Shown: positions 14,268 to 24,272, numbered from the stretch's first letter. The stretch is DNA of 40,759 nucleotides from Clostridium sp. CAG:508 (GCA_000435755.1 FR889100.1:8128-48886); one strand, 5' to 3'. The notes: generated by a model not told the origin, from the sequence alone. Translations and numbers: made by a program.

Positions 14268-17200
14268 TTAACCACCTATAAATTTATTTTTCATTAAATA
14301 ATTTATTACAGCTTGTAGGTAATCTTCGGTTACTATAGGCCATGATAAATTTAATTTTTTCAAAATAGAGTTTGTGCATGTATTATCAAGAATTACACCA
14401 TTTAAATTATTAGTTTTTATATTAGCAAGATATCCTGTAATTCCAAAATAATTATTTTTACTATTTAATATAAGTTTTTCGAACTCTTCAATACTACAAG
14501 TTTTCATATTAATATTATGCTTTTTCAAAAATTCGAATAAATAATTAAAATCAAGGTAATTTTGATTAAATAAATGATAAATTGTTAAGTTGTTTTTACG
14601 CGTATCATTTATCAATAATGACACTATAAAGTTTGCACAATAGTCTACTGGAGTAAATTCAACAGGAAAATGTAAGAGTTCTTCAGGTATACAATGTAGA
14701 TTAATTACAGCAGATATTCTATTTAAAAATGCGTTTTCATTTGCGTTTTGTTGGAATACTCCATCTGAAAAACGGTTAGTGATATTTCCCATCCTATAAA
14801 TAGTAGCACATAAGTTATCATTTTTACAAGCATTTAATATCAATTTTTCTGCTTCAAATTTACTTTTTACATAAACATTATCTTCATAACTTTGACCGAT
14901 ATAAAAATCTTTCTCAGTAAAAGTAATTTCAGGACTTTTTACTAAGCCATATCCAGAAACAGAAATTGTAGAAATATAATGCAAAGGAATATTATATTTA
15001 ATACAAAAATTAGTTATTTTTTTAGTACCTGCTACATTTGTATTATAAAATTCTTCATATTTTCCATAATGTTTTACTAAAGCAGCAGAGCTTATTACAC
15101 AGTTAATATTATTTCCAAGGAAATCATATTGTTCATCTGGTAAATTAAAGTTATCTTTTAAAATATTTCCTGTTATTAAGTTAATTCTATGACTGTAATT
15201 TCTAAGGTTTTCATTTGGAAAATAAAAGTGGAATTTTTCATAAAACCTTTCTATTGCATTTATATTATCTTTTTCACGTATAACACAATATATTCTTGAT
15301 TTTGTTTTTGTCAATAATTCATACAAAATATGAGAGCCCAAAAAACCAGTAACACCAAACAGTAGGATATTATTAAAAGTATTTGTGCTGTTAATAGGCT
15401 TTATTAAATTCTCTATAATAGGAATTTCATTTTGAGAAGCGCCTGAATTAGAATTGGAATTTCTTAATATATGTGAAGCTAGCTCTCTAATTGTTTGATA
15501 ATCATAGAAATCCTGAGTATTTATGTTATAGCCTATACTATATAATTTAGTTTGAGCTTTTATAATTGTAAGTGAATCTACATAATAGTCAAAAATATTT
15601 GCAGTTACACTTAGTTCTGGCACTTGTAATAATTCACAGAAAATATTATGCAATGTATGTTCAACTTTATTACTAGGTTTTACCAGTTCTTTTGATTCAT
15701 TTAAAGCAGGAAGTGGCAATAACTTTTTATTTATCTTTCCGTTTCCAGTAAGAGGAAGCTCTTGCAAACTAACATAATATTTTGGAACCATATACATAGG
15801 TAGTAATTTTTGTAAATAATTTTTTAAGTTTTTTTCATTAATATTTTTGTTACTTACATAATAAGCACATAAAACCTTAGTACCTTTTATATCTAAAGCT
15901 GATACATAGCAGTCTTTTATATTAGGATAATTTAAAATTCTAGACTGGATTTCTCCAATTTCTATTCTAAATCCATTTATTTTTACTTGAAAATCACTAC
16001 GACCAATACATTCCATAATTCCTGTATCATATAATTTAACAATATCTCCGGAATCATACATTAATCCATTTTCTATAAATGGACAAGCAATAAATCTAGA
16101 TGCTGTCATTTTTGGTAGTTCAACATAACCTTTTGAAAGCCCTTTACCTGCAATATATAGTTGACCGTTATATCCAAATGGAACCAAATTAAGGTCACTA
16201 TTTAGAACAAATAAATTAGTGTTATCTGCTGGAATTCCAATTGGAACTGTAGCATATTCATTTTCGGTATATTCATAAATCATACAACCAACAGTAGCTT
16301 CTGTAGGTCCATATTCATTAAATATATGAATAGGATGAACAAATGCTGTAGAAATTTTTTGGCAACTTTCATTTGTTAAAATATCTCCACCAACAATTAG
16401 CTTTGTAACAACAGATTCAGGAGAAGCCAAATCTTGTAACAAGTTTAAGTGTGCAGGTGTTAATTTTATAATTTGTACTTTTTTATCATCTATAATTTCT
16501 TTTAGTAACAATTGAGGATTAGAATTCTCATAAATGTAAATGGTGTTTCCAGACACAAGAGGAGTGAAAACAGAGGTTACTGTTAAGTCAAAAGAAATTG
16601 AAGAATATAAAGGAAAATTAGTAGTTTCTCCATTTACATATTCTTTATTTGCCCACATAATATAATTTGACAAACTTTCATGAGCAATTTTTACTCCTTT
16701 AGGGTTTCCAGTAGAACCAGAAGTATAAATAATATAAGCTAAATCTTGCAAATCTGGTTTATATTTATTTTCATAAATTGTTGTCGCATTAGGTAGTGAT
16801 ATACCTAAGCAAAGGTTATCTAAATCTTCTAATTTAGTATTAGTTAATATTTTTTTGCAACTACTATTTTGAGCAATATATTTAACACGTTCTATTGGGT
16901 AAGAAACATCAATAGGAATGTAACAAGCACCCAACTTTAATACTGCTAAAATGCTCACAACAAGCTCAATTGAATTAGAAAAAAATAAACAAACTTTATC
17001 TCCTTTTTCAATATTATTTTCATACAAATAATCAGCTAAATAATTTACACAATTATTAAGTTCTTTATATGTGAATTTAGTGTTTCCAAAACATAGAGCT
17101 AATTTATCAGGATTTTCTGCTACTTTTTCTTCAAATAAATCAATTACAGTTTTAGTTATAGGGAGGTTAATTGGTTTATTATAAGTATTAAGAATAAACT

Positions 17201-18515
17201 GTTTTTCCTCTGGTAAAACTAATTCTAATTGATTTGTTGATATATTTGGGTTATTAATAACTTGATTTATTATTGATATAATTCTTTGGTGAAGTTGCTG
17301 TATATCTTTTTCAGTATATTTGGCAAGTTGGTAATCATAGGCAATACTTAGTTCACCAGTGTCATTTATATCAAACAAATGAATATCTAACTCATCCATA
17401 TTTGTATTGCTATGAGTCCATCTAGTAGTATAAGGAATATCGTTAATACTACCATTAGATTTATTTATTTGATATGAAATCATTATATTGTATAAATTTG
17501 GTATAGAAGAATCTTGCGCTCTAACATACTCAAGAATTGCTTGATATGGATATTTTTGATGTCTAAAAATAGACAAAGTTTCCACACTCATTTTTGATGC
17601 GAATTCAGAGAATAAAGTATTTTCCTCCAAATTTACTAAAAATGGTACTGTACTAATAAACATACCAGCAGTATTTTTTTCTTTGAAATTGGTTCTATTT
17701 AAGATAGGAGTACCAATAACAAAGTTTTTTTCATTAGTCACTTTCCCAATATATAGTGAAAAAACAGACATAAAAAAGTGATAACAAGATATATTATTTA
17801 ACTTGCAATAATCATTTATTTTATTCATTTTTTCTTTATCAATTAAAAAACATTCTCTACTAGAACTGCACATTGCAAAACTGTCTATTGATTTTGTTGA
17901 TAAACTTGCTGGAGTAAATGGATTTTCAAATAAATTTTCCCAAAACATTTTATCATTATTATATTTTTCACTTGATAAATATTTTTGTTCAGAATTTATA
18001 TAATCTACATATGATGTTTGTAAAAATTCAGGAGTGGTGTTATTTAAAAAACTAGAGTAAAAATTCATAAGTTTTGGAGCTATTTGATTAACTGTTTGAG
18101 CGTCAGAAATTATGTGATGCACAGTTAATACAACTCCTCCAGTAGCATCTGGAAGACTAAACATTGTGAAATGAAATAAATTAGAGTTTATCATATCAAA
18201 TTTTCTTTCACAATCATTTTTTTCAAATTTATATAGTTCATCTAAAGAAGAAAAGGAGATATAGTCAACATTAAAGGGCGAAAATTCCCCTATGTATTGC
18301 TTTATATCTCCTTTTTCATCAAAACAAAGTTTAATAAGAAAACTATCATTTGTTTTTACATATTCATAGATAGATTTCTTTAATAAATCAAAACTAATTT
18401 TATCTTTTATAATTATTGTTCCACCAATGTTATTAACAGAGGTATTCTTAAAGAATTGCTCTGTGTACCAAATTGATTTTTGAGGATTAGTTAAATCATA
18501 TAAATTCTTTTCCAT
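14268..18515 (-). CDS. Single-module NRPS: condensation-adenylation(Asn)-carrier-reductase
   Basis: A 1415-residue synthetase. The condensation domain (about 1-430) has the active-site motif 'HHIISDA' (133-139; the usual last residue is Gly). The adenylation domain (about 450-935) has 'YTSGSTGNPKG' and 'NEYGPTEA'. I read its ten specificity residues as D643 L644 T647 K684 I707 G709 E734 V742 G743 K927, or DLTKIGEVGK, one change from the published asparagine code DLTKLGEVGK. The carrier domain has the phosphopantetheine serine at 981 ('VDSLTII'). The terminal reductase has 'GVTGFLG' (1054-1060) and YxxxK (Tyr1215, Lys1219), so release is reductive, giving an aldehyde or alcohol. With a condensation domain first and no loading module, the likely product is an N-acylated asparagine aldehyde or alcohol. 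No acyl ligase or carrier-protein transferase gene is in the window. Confidence 0.93.
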   Translation of the reverse strand: MEKNLYDLTNPQKSIWYTEQFFKNTSVNNIGGTIIIKDKISFDLLKKSIYEYVKTNDSFLIKLCFDEKGDIKQYIGEFSPFNVDYISFSSLDELYKFEKNDCERKFDMINSNLFHFTMFSLPDATGGVVLTVHHIISDAQTVNQIAPKLMNFYSSFLNNTTPEFLQTSYVDYINSEQKYLSSEKYNNDKMFWENLFENPFTPASLSTKSIDSFAMCSSSRECFLIDKEKMNKINDYCKLNNISCYHFFMSVFSLYIGKVTNEKNFVIGTPILNRTNFKEKNTAGMFISTVPFLVNLEENTLFSEFASKMSVETLSIFRHQKYPYQAILEYVRAQDSSIPNLYNIMISYQINKSNGSINDIPYTTRWTHSNTNMDELDIHLFDINDTGELSIAYDYQLAKYTEKDIQQLHQRIISIINQVINNPNISTNQLELVLPEEKQFILNTYNKPINLPITKTVIDLFEEKVAENPDKLALCFGNTKFTYKELNNCVNYLADYLYENNIEKGDKVCLFFSNSIELVVSILAVLKLGACYIPIDVSYPIERVKYIAQNSSCKKILTNTKLEDLDNLCLGISLPNATTIYENKYKPDLQDLAYIIYTSGSTGNPKGVKIAHESLSNYIMWANKEYVNGETTNFPLYSSISFDLTVTSVFTPLVSGNTIYIYENSNPQLLLKEIIDDKKVQIIKLTPAHLNLLQDLASPESVVTKLIVGGDILTNESCQKISTAFVHPIHIFNEYGPTEATVGCMIYEYTENEYATVPIGIPADNTNLFVLNSDLNLVPFGYNGQLYIAGKGLSKGYVELPKMTASRFIACPFIENGLMYDSGDIVKLYDTGIMECIGRSDFQVKINGFRIEIGEIQSRILNYPNIKDCYVSALDIKGTKVLCAYYVSNKNINEKNLKNYLQKLLPMYMVPKYYVSLQELPLTGNGKINKKLLPLPALNESKELVKPSNKVEHTLHNIFCELLQVPELSVTANIFDYYVDSLTIIKAQTKLYSIGYNINTQDFYDYQTIRELASHILRNSNSNSGASQNEIPIIENLIKPINSTNTFNNILLFGVTGFLGSHILYELLTKTKSRIYCVIREKDNINAIERFYEKFHFYFPNENLRNYSHRINLITGNILKDNFNLPDEQYDFLGNNINCVISSAALVKHYGKYEEFYNTNVAGTKKITNFCIKYNIPLHYISTISVSGYGLVKSPEITFTEKDFYIGQSYEDNVYVKSKFEAEKLILNACKNDNLCATIYRMGNITNRFSDGVFQQNANENAFLNRISAVINLHCIPEELLHFPVEFTPVDYCANFIVSLLINDTRKNNLTIYHLFNQNYLDFNYLFEFLKKHNINMKTCSIEEFEKLILNSKNNYFGITGYLANIKTNNLNGVILDNTCTNSILKKLNLSWPIVTEDYLQAVINYLMKNKFIGG

Positions 18516-18698
18516 AATAAAAATTTCCCCTTTTTATGTTTTGCAAAAATTATAGCTAAATTATATATGAAATTAATTAAAAAATCAATAAAAATAATGT
18601 AAAAAAATGGAGAATATTGGGAATTTCAAAAATGTTAGTTTAAATTTATAAAAAATGTTCATAATTAAAGTAAATATATATGAAAATAGGAGAAAAGA

Positions 18699-19853
18699 AT
18701 GGAAGAGTACATTAGAAAAAAGCAAAATAAATCTAGAATAAAAAAATATATTTTAGGTGCATTTATTAGTATTTTAATAGTTATTTTATTAGCACTTACA
18801 TATGTGTTGTATTATGGAATTGAAACTCCTACACAAATAATAAATAAGCAATATGACACAACTAGAATTTCACAAACAGTAGATGAAGTAAAGACCGAAA
18901 ATGAGACAATTACTCAAATGCTAGAAAGTGTGAATGAAAGCATAGTAGGAATTTCAAAACTGAAAGGAACAGGTAGATCTATATTTGTAAAAGATAGTAC
19001 ATCAAAATTAGGGCTAGGAACAGGGATGATAGTATCAGAAAATGGCTACATTCTAACTAATGAACATGTAGCAGGAGAAAAATATAGCAAATGCTATGTG
19101 ACACTTTCAACAGGTAAAAATTATCAAGGAAATGTAGTGTGGTCAAGTTCAGATTTAGATTTAGCAATTGTAAAAATAAATACAAAAGATTTAAAATATG
19201 TAACTTTGGGAGATTCATCTAAAGCAAGCTTAGGGCAAATGGTATACGCAATAGGAAATCCAATAGGTTTTGAATTTCAAAGAACTGTTACTTCTGGTAT
19301 TGTGAGTGCAACAAATAGGACAATAGTATTAAATGAACAAGACGAAATTGGAAATGAAAAATCTTCATACATGGAAGATTTAATACAAACAGATGCAACT
19401 ATAAATCCAGGAAATAGTGGAGGACCTTTGATAAATGAGAGTGGAGAAGTTATTGGTGTAAATAGTGTAAAAATTACATCAGCAGATGGGATTGGATTTG
19501 CAGTTCCAATAAATTCAGTAAAGGCAATATTAAAAAGTTTTATTTCAACAGGAGGGTTTGAAGAAGCGTATTTAGGAATTTTTGCATATGACAAAAATGT
19601 AATACCATATTTAGATAGTAATTTACAGTTAGACAAAGGAATTTATGTGGTACAAGTTAATGGAAATTCAGCTGCTGCAAAGTATGGAATACAAGAAAAA
19701 GATGTATTGCTAGAAGTTGATGGATTATCTCTAGATAAAATGTGTGATTTAAGAAGTTATATTTATACCAAAAAGCCGGGAGATGAAGTTATTTTTAAGG
19801 TTTTGCGAAATAAAAAAGAAATGCAAATTGCAGTCAAATTATTGAAAAAATAA
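18699..19853 (+). CDS. htrA: HtrA/DegP-type membrane-anchored serine protease with PDZ domain
   Basis: A 384-residue S1C protease. One N-terminal membrane helix (about 17-40) anchors it with the body outside. The triad is His123 ('TNEHVAG'), Asp154 ('SSDLDLAIV') and the serine in 'NPGNSGGPL' (about 238). A PDZ domain (about 290-375, 'YGIQEKDVLLEVDG') completes the usual HtrA length. HtrA proteases degrade or refold misfolded envelope proteins. It is divergent from the NRPS-kinase unit; the 183-bp spacer between them must hold both promoters, but I see no strong -35/-10 pair there. The GGAG before ATG supports this start. Confidence 0.95.
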   Translation: MEEYIRKKQNKSRIKKYILGAFISILIVILLALTYVLYYGIETPTQIINKQYDTTRISQTVDEVKTENETITQMLESVNESIVGISKLKGTGRSIFVKDSTSKLGLGTGMIVSENGYILTNEHVAGEKYSKCYVTLSTGKNYQGNVVWSSSDLDLAIVKINTKDLKYVTLGDSSKASLGQMVYAIGNPIGFEFQRTVTSGIVSATNRTIVLNEQDEIGNEKSSYMEDLIQTDATINPGNSGGPLINESGEVIGVNSVKITSADGIGFAVPINSVKAILKSFISTGGFEEAYLGIFAYDKNVIPYLDSNLQLDKGIYVVQVNGNSAAAKYGIQEKDVLLEVDGLSLDKMCDLRSYIYTKKPGDEVIFKVLRNKKEMQIAVKLLKK

Positions 19854-19861
19854 GGAGGAAT

Positions 19862-19900
19862 ATAGCAGATAGTTTGTTGTAATTATCTGCTATTTATTAT
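19862..19900 (+). terminator. Hairpin after htrA
   Basis: ATAGCAGATA (19862-19871) pairs perfectly with TATCTGCTAT (19884-19893), with a 12-nt loop and a mixed T/A tail. It is a weaker terminator than others in the window and may let some transcription into the next gene. Confidence 0.5.
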
Positions 19901-19941
19901 ATAATTGTAGCAATTCATTATTGAATATTGGAGAAAAGAAA

Positions 19942-21657
19942 ATGAAATTAAAGGACAAAAAAGAAGTAGCAAGTATAATAGCAATTGTTATAATTCAAAC
20001 AATAGCATTTATAATAGCAGGGGCAAATAAATCATACATACATATGGATGAAACATATTCATTAGGACTTGCAAACTACGATAAAGTTGAAATACAAGAT
20101 AATAATGATTTTTATAACCAATGGCATAGCAAAGAATATTATGAAGATTATTTAGCAGTCCAAAATAAGGACATTGGAAAATATAGTCAAGTATATGAAA
20201 ATCAAAAAAATGATGTGCATCCACCACTATATTATTTATTATTAAGATTTGCAATGGGATTTCATAGAGGAAGTTACTCGAAATGGGAAGGAATAACATT
20301 AAATATAATTATATATGCATTTGTAACAATATTTGTTTATTTAATTATTAAAAAACTACTTGAAGGAGAAGAAAAATACAAAGAGAAATCTGCCATACTA
20401 GCTTTAGTATCTAGCTTGACACTTGCATCTATAAACAATGTAATTTATATAAGAATGTATGCTTTAGCAACATTAAATATAGTAATTACAACATATTTAC
20501 ATTTAAAATTATTAGATACTAAAGGAAACAATTATAAACTACTAACCGCAATAGGAATATCAGCATTAGTAGGCTCATTAACACATTATTATTATTTATT
20601 TTATTTAGCAATACTATTTATAATGTTTGTTATTAAATATATTAAAGAAAAAGACTATAAATCTCTACTAAAATACATAGTAACAATGCTTTTAGCAGGT
20701 GTAATATCTTTAATAATATTCCCATATTCAATACAACATATGTTTTTGGGATATAGAGGACAAGGAGCTATAAATAATTTAACTAATATTTCAAAATTTT
20801 TAAGTAACATATGTTTATATCTTTTAAAAATAAATGTATATGCTTTTAATAATGTGCTAATTATTATATTAGGAATAATTATATATACAAAATTAAAAAA
20901 AGTAAAAATAGAAAAAAATAGATACGTAAAATACATAACTGTACCAACAATAATATACACAATTTTAGTAGCAATAGCTTCACCTTGGATAGAATTGAGG
21001 TACATAATGCCAGTATGTGGTTTAATATTCATACTTGTATTATATTTAACTTATATGCTATTAAAAGGCAGAAATAAAATTATAATAGGAATATTTTTAC
21101 TAATGATTATAATGCCTATTATAACAAACAATGTTATAGATTTAGTTGTAGGGCAAGACTTTAAAAGAGAAAAAGAAACTTCATATTCAAGTAAAACAGA
21201 AATGGCTGAAAAATTAAAAAGTGAATTTAATTTACCAATAGATATGGTTCAAAAGTTTTCAAATGCATCAATAGAAGATATATTATTATTTATAAAAGAT
21301 TTTAAAGTAGAGCCAGAAGTTTTATATTCTAATAAACAAGATATAGTAGAATTTGTAAGCAATAATAATAACTTGCCAACATTATATTTATTTAACTCTA
21401 ATAATAATAGATTTTTAGACGATATATTATTACTAAGCAATATAAAAGAATCATATATAGCAAAAGATATTGAATGTAATGAAGAAAATATAAAAGAAAT
21501 AATGCAAAATAAAAATATATCAAATGGAATGTTAATATTTATAAATGATGGACAAAATAATAATGAGTTATTAGAGAAAATAAAAAATACACTTCAATTA
21601 AAAAATACAACATATTTAAAAAGACTTAATGCTTGTGATGTTTATTTAATAAAATAG
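19942..21657 (+). CDS. GT-C fold membrane glycosyltransferase (PMT/ArnT-like)
   Basis: A 571-residue protein with about ten membrane helices followed by a soluble C-terminal part (about 400-571). After the first helix comes 'YIHMDETYSLGL', and a later loop has 'DVHPPLYYLLLRF'. This Asp-Glu then HPPLYY pattern is the hallmark of GT39-type transferases that use polyprenyl-phosphate sugars outside the membrane. The acceptor is unknown. The start at 19942 is chosen because GGAG lies 8 nt before it; an ATG at 19921 has none. It ends in a bidirectional terminator. Confidence 0.82.
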   Translation: MKLKDKKEVASIIAIVIIQTIAFIIAGANKSYIHMDETYSLGLANYDKVEIQDNNDFYNQWHSKEYYEDYLAVQNKDIGKYSQVYENQKNDVHPPLYYLLLRFAMGFHRGSYSKWEGITLNIIIYAFVTIFVYLIIKKLLEGEEKYKEKSAILALVSSLTLASINNVIYIRMYALATLNIVITTYLHLKLLDTKGNNYKLLTAIGISALVGSLTHYYYLFYLAILFIMFVIKYIKEKDYKSLLKYIVTMLLAGVISLIIFPYSIQHMFLGYRGQGAINNLTNISKFLSNICLYLLKINVYAFNNVLIIILGIIIYTKLKKVKIEKNRYVKYITVPTIIYTILVAIASPWIELRYIMPVCGLIFILVLYLTYMLLKGRNKIIIGIFLLMIIMPIITNNVIDLVVGQDFKREKETSYSSKTEMAEKLKSEFNLPIDMVQKFSNASIEDILLFIKDFKVEPEVLYSNKQDIVEFVSNNNNLPTLYLFNSNNNRFLDDILLLSNIKESYIAKDIECNEENIKEIMQNKNISNGMLIFINDGQNNNELLEKIKNTLQLKNTTYLKRLNACDVYLIK

Positions 21658-21685
21658 AACTATACTAATCATATAGTTCTATTTT
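21651..21685. terminator. Bidirectional terminator between the GT-C and YwaF-like genes
   Basis: AAAATAGAACTATA (21651-21664) pairs with TATAGTTCTATTTT (21672-21685) around a 7-nt loop, with A and T runs on either side. Confidence 0.9.
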
Positions 21686-22438
21686 TGTATGCTTTTGAAA
21701 GTATTTTATTATGTAATAAGAAACATAAAATGGCAATGTCATTTGAGATACTATCATAATAAACTTATAGAAAAATCCACCTTTTGTTATATTATATAAA
21801 ATTTCAAGTGGAGTACCAGGGAAATTATTTGATATAAACATTAAATTTCCATCAAAAAGCTTATTTACAATTAGTGCAAGAATACTCATACAACCAATTA
21901 AAATGGCAAAATATTTAGCATCCTTTAATTCTAAATCTATATATCTTGTTTTATTTATCAATATTCCTAAATATATCATTGCACCATGAAATAAAAAGCT
22001 ATGAATACTTAAAAAGTGGAAAGCAGGATAAAAAGGTAAACTTGTAGATGGATAAATTATAAAAACAATTCCTCCAACTATTGCACCAGTAGCTAAAGAA
22101 ACATCACCAATCCTTTTTAATACACCTTTTCCAAAAGAACTTAATAAACCTGCATATAATAAAATACTGCAGTAATACAACGGAGCATAGGTATTAACAG
22201 CCTTTATTGAATTTTGCTTAATATTAAAATATATTTTTATAACTTCTAATATCCAAGCAACTATTGTTGTGTATTTTATAATTTTGTATATAGTATTTTT
22301 ATCTTTATTTACGGTATATTTTAAAGCTACAATGATGCCAATAATAGTAATTACAAGTAATATAAAATGGTCTCTTGTAAATATACCACAAGCTTCATAT
22401 TTTCCTGCATTTGCAAACATTTTACACACTCTTTTCAT
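21665..22438 (-). CDS. YwaF / TIGR02206 family membrane protein
   Basis: A 257-residue protein with about seven membrane helices. 'LYYCSILLYAGLLSSFGKG' and 'FHFLSIHSFLFHGAMIYLG' match the YwaF family (TIGR02206, related to TMEM164), with its conserved histidines between helices. Function not established. It converges on the GT-C gene and shares its terminator; it is a single-gene unit. Confidence 0.82.
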   Translation of the reverse strand: MKRVCKMFANAGKYEACGIFTRDHFILLVITIIGIIVALKYTVNKDKNTIYKIIKYTTIVAWILEVIKIYFNIKQNSIKAVNTYAPLYYCSILLYAGLLSSFGKGVLKRIGDVSLATGAIVGGIVFIIYPSTSLPFYPAFHFLSIHSFLFHGAMIYLGILINKTRYIDLELKDAKYFAILIGCMSILALIVNKLFDGNLMFISNNFPGTPLEILYNITKGGFFYKFIMIVSQMTLPFYVSYYIIKYFQKHTKIELYD

Positions 22439-22510
22439 ATAAATTTATGTTGCTACAAATTATATCACAAAAATATAAAATATTCTACAAAAATAAAAAA
22501 CAAACAACTG

Positions 22511-22539
22511 TTTACAAACTTAAAATAAACTGATATAAT
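22511..22539 (+). promoter_or_regulatory. Promoter of the Y-family polymerase operon
   Basis: TTTACA (22511-22516), 17 bp, TATAAT (22534-22539). An AAAC-N4-GTTT dyad (22502-22513) touches the -35; it weakly resembles the GAAC-N4-GTTC LexA box of Firmicutes. Confidence 0.7.
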
Positions 22540-22567
22540 AAAATATAGTAATGAAAGGAAGATTGCT

Positions 22568-24067
22568 ATGCATAATGAAGAAAGTAAAATATATGTAGCA
22601 ATAGATTTAAAAAGCTTTTATGCCTCTGTTGAATGTAAAGAAAGAGGGCTAGACCCGATTACTACAAATTTAGTAGTTGCTGATAGTAGTAGAACAGAAA
22701 AAACAATTTGCCTTGCTGTAAGTCCTGCATTAAAATCCTATGGAATACCGGGCAGAGCAAGACTTTTTGAAGTGGTTCAAAAAGTGAAAGAGGTAAATAT
22801 ATATAGAAAAAGAAAAGCAACAAATAGAACATTTACAGGATCATCATATAGTGATATTGAATTAAAGAAAAATAAAAGCCTAGAATTAAGCTATATAATA
22901 GCACCACCAAGAATGGCATATTATATGAAATACAGTTCAAAAATTTATAATATATATTTAAAATATTTTTCATCTGATGATATATATGTATATTCAATAG
23001 ATGAAGTATTTATAGATGTTACACATTATTTAAAAACATATAACATGAGAGCAAAAGAGTTAGTAACAAAAGTAATACAAGATGTTTATCAAACAACAGG
23101 AATAACAGCGACTGCAGGGATTGGAACTAATTTGTATCTTTGCAAAATAGCAATGGATATTGTAGCAAAACATGTAAAACCAGATGAAAATGGTGTAAGA
23201 ATAGCAGGTCTTGATGAAATGGCATATAGAAAATTGCTCTGGGGCCACAGACCTTTAACAGATTTTTGGAGAGTTGGAAAAGGGTATACAAAAAAATTAG
23301 AAGAACATGGGATGTATACAATGGGGGATGTGGCTAGAATGTCGGTTAAAAATGAAGATTTATTATATAAATTATTTGGCGTAAATGCAGAGCTACTAAT
23401 TGACCATGCTTGGGGATGGGAAAGTGTAACAATTGAAAGTATTAAGGCATATAGACCAGCCACAAATAGTATATGCTCTGGACAAGTTTTACATTGTCCA
23501 TACAATTACGAAAATACAAAAATAATTGTAAAGGAAATGACTGAATTACTTGCACTAGATTTAGTAGAAAAGGGGTTAGTTACAAATCAAATTGTGCTAG
23601 AAGTTGGTTATGATGTGGACAATTTAAAAAATCAAGCAATTAGCAGTTTGTATAACGGAGAAATAACAACTGATAAATACGGAAGAAAAGTACCAAAACA
23701 TGCACATGGAACAATAAATATAGATCATCAAACAGCCTCTAGTAAAGTTCTTACGGGATACATAATAAAATTATATGAGCAAATTGTGAATAAACAACTT
23801 TTAGTAAGGAGAATAAATATTACTGTTAATAATGTTGTAAATGAAAATATGGTAAAAACTAGTGACTATGAGCAAATTAACTTATTTGTGGATTACGCAG
23901 AAGTTAACGAGAAACGAAAAAAGGAAGAAGCGGAAAAAGAAATACAAAAAGCAATGATTGGTATAAAAAGCAAATATGGAAAAAATGCTATTTTAAAAGG
24001 TATGAACTTACAAAAGGAAGGCACAACTATTGAAAGAAATAGGCAAATAGGAGGTCATAAAGAATAA
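22568..24067 (+). CDS. Y-family DNA polymerase (UmuC/UvrX-like)
   Basis: A 499-residue translesion polymerase. 'YVAIDLKSFYASVECKERG' carries the first catalytic Asp and the steric-gate region, 'YSIDEVFID' carries the second acidic pair, and 'GIGTNLYLCKIAMD' is the fingers/palm motif. A helix-hairpin-helix region and little-finger domain follow. The length and the charged C-terminal tail fit the Firmicutes UvrX/YqjW type rather than short DinB. Such enzymes copy damaged DNA with low fidelity, usually under SOS control. It is followed 3 nt later by a YolD gene, its standard partner. Confidence 0.93.
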   Translation: MHNEESKIYVAIDLKSFYASVECKERGLDPITTNLVVADSSRTEKTICLAVSPALKSYGIPGRARLFEVVQKVKEVNIYRKRKATNRTFTGSSYSDIELKKNKSLELSYIIAPPRMAYYMKYSSKIYNIYLKYFSSDDIYVYSIDEVFIDVTHYLKTYNMRAKELVTKVIQDVYQTTGITATAGIGTNLYLCKIAMDIVAKHVKPDENGVRIAGLDEMAYRKLLWGHRPLTDFWRVGKGYTKKLEEHGMYTMGDVARMSVKNEDLLYKLFGVNAELLIDHAWGWESVTIESIKAYRPATNSICSGQVLHCPYNYENTKIIVKEMTELLALDLVEKGLVTNQIVLEVGYDVDNLKNQAISSLYNGEITTDKYGRKVPKHAHGTINIDHQTASSKVLTGYIIKLYEQIVNKQLLVRRINITVNNVVNENMVKTSDYEQINLFVDYAEVNEKRKKEEAEKEIQKAMIGIKSKYGKNAILKGMNLQKEGTTIERNRQIGGHKE

Positions 24068-24069
24068 AA

Positions 24070-24249
24070 ATGTTAGAAAAAAGTGATAAATATAACGATA
24101 TAATAAATTTACCACATCATGTATCCAAAAAACATGCAAGAATGTCACTTGAAGAAAGATCCGCACAGTTTGCACCATTCTCAGCACTAACAGGATATGA
24201 TGAGGTTATAAAAGAGACTGCAAGAAAAATTAATAATAATGAAAAATAG
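24070..24249 (+). CDS. YolD-like protein
   Basis: A 59-residue protein starting 3 nt after the polymerase stop. 'HARMSLEERSAQFAPFSAL', followed by TGYDE, is the YolD-family core. YolD proteins occur beside Y-family polymerases in Firmicutes and are proposed to act with them like UmuD with UmuC. It is at the short end of the family range. Its stop lies inside the stem of the following terminator. Confidence 0.93.
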   Translation: MLEKSDKYNDIINLPHHVSKKHARMSLEERSAQFAPFSALTGYDEVIKETARKINNNEK

Positions 24250-24271
24250 TGTCCGTTTTGGACACTATTTT

Positions 24272-24272
<1 letters not shown>
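24242..24272. terminator. Bidirectional terminator between yolD and tRNA-Arg
   Basis: AAAAATAGTGTCC pairs perfectly with GGACACTATTTTT around GTTTT. It can end both the polymerase operon and the leftward tRNA transcript. Confidence 0.92.
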
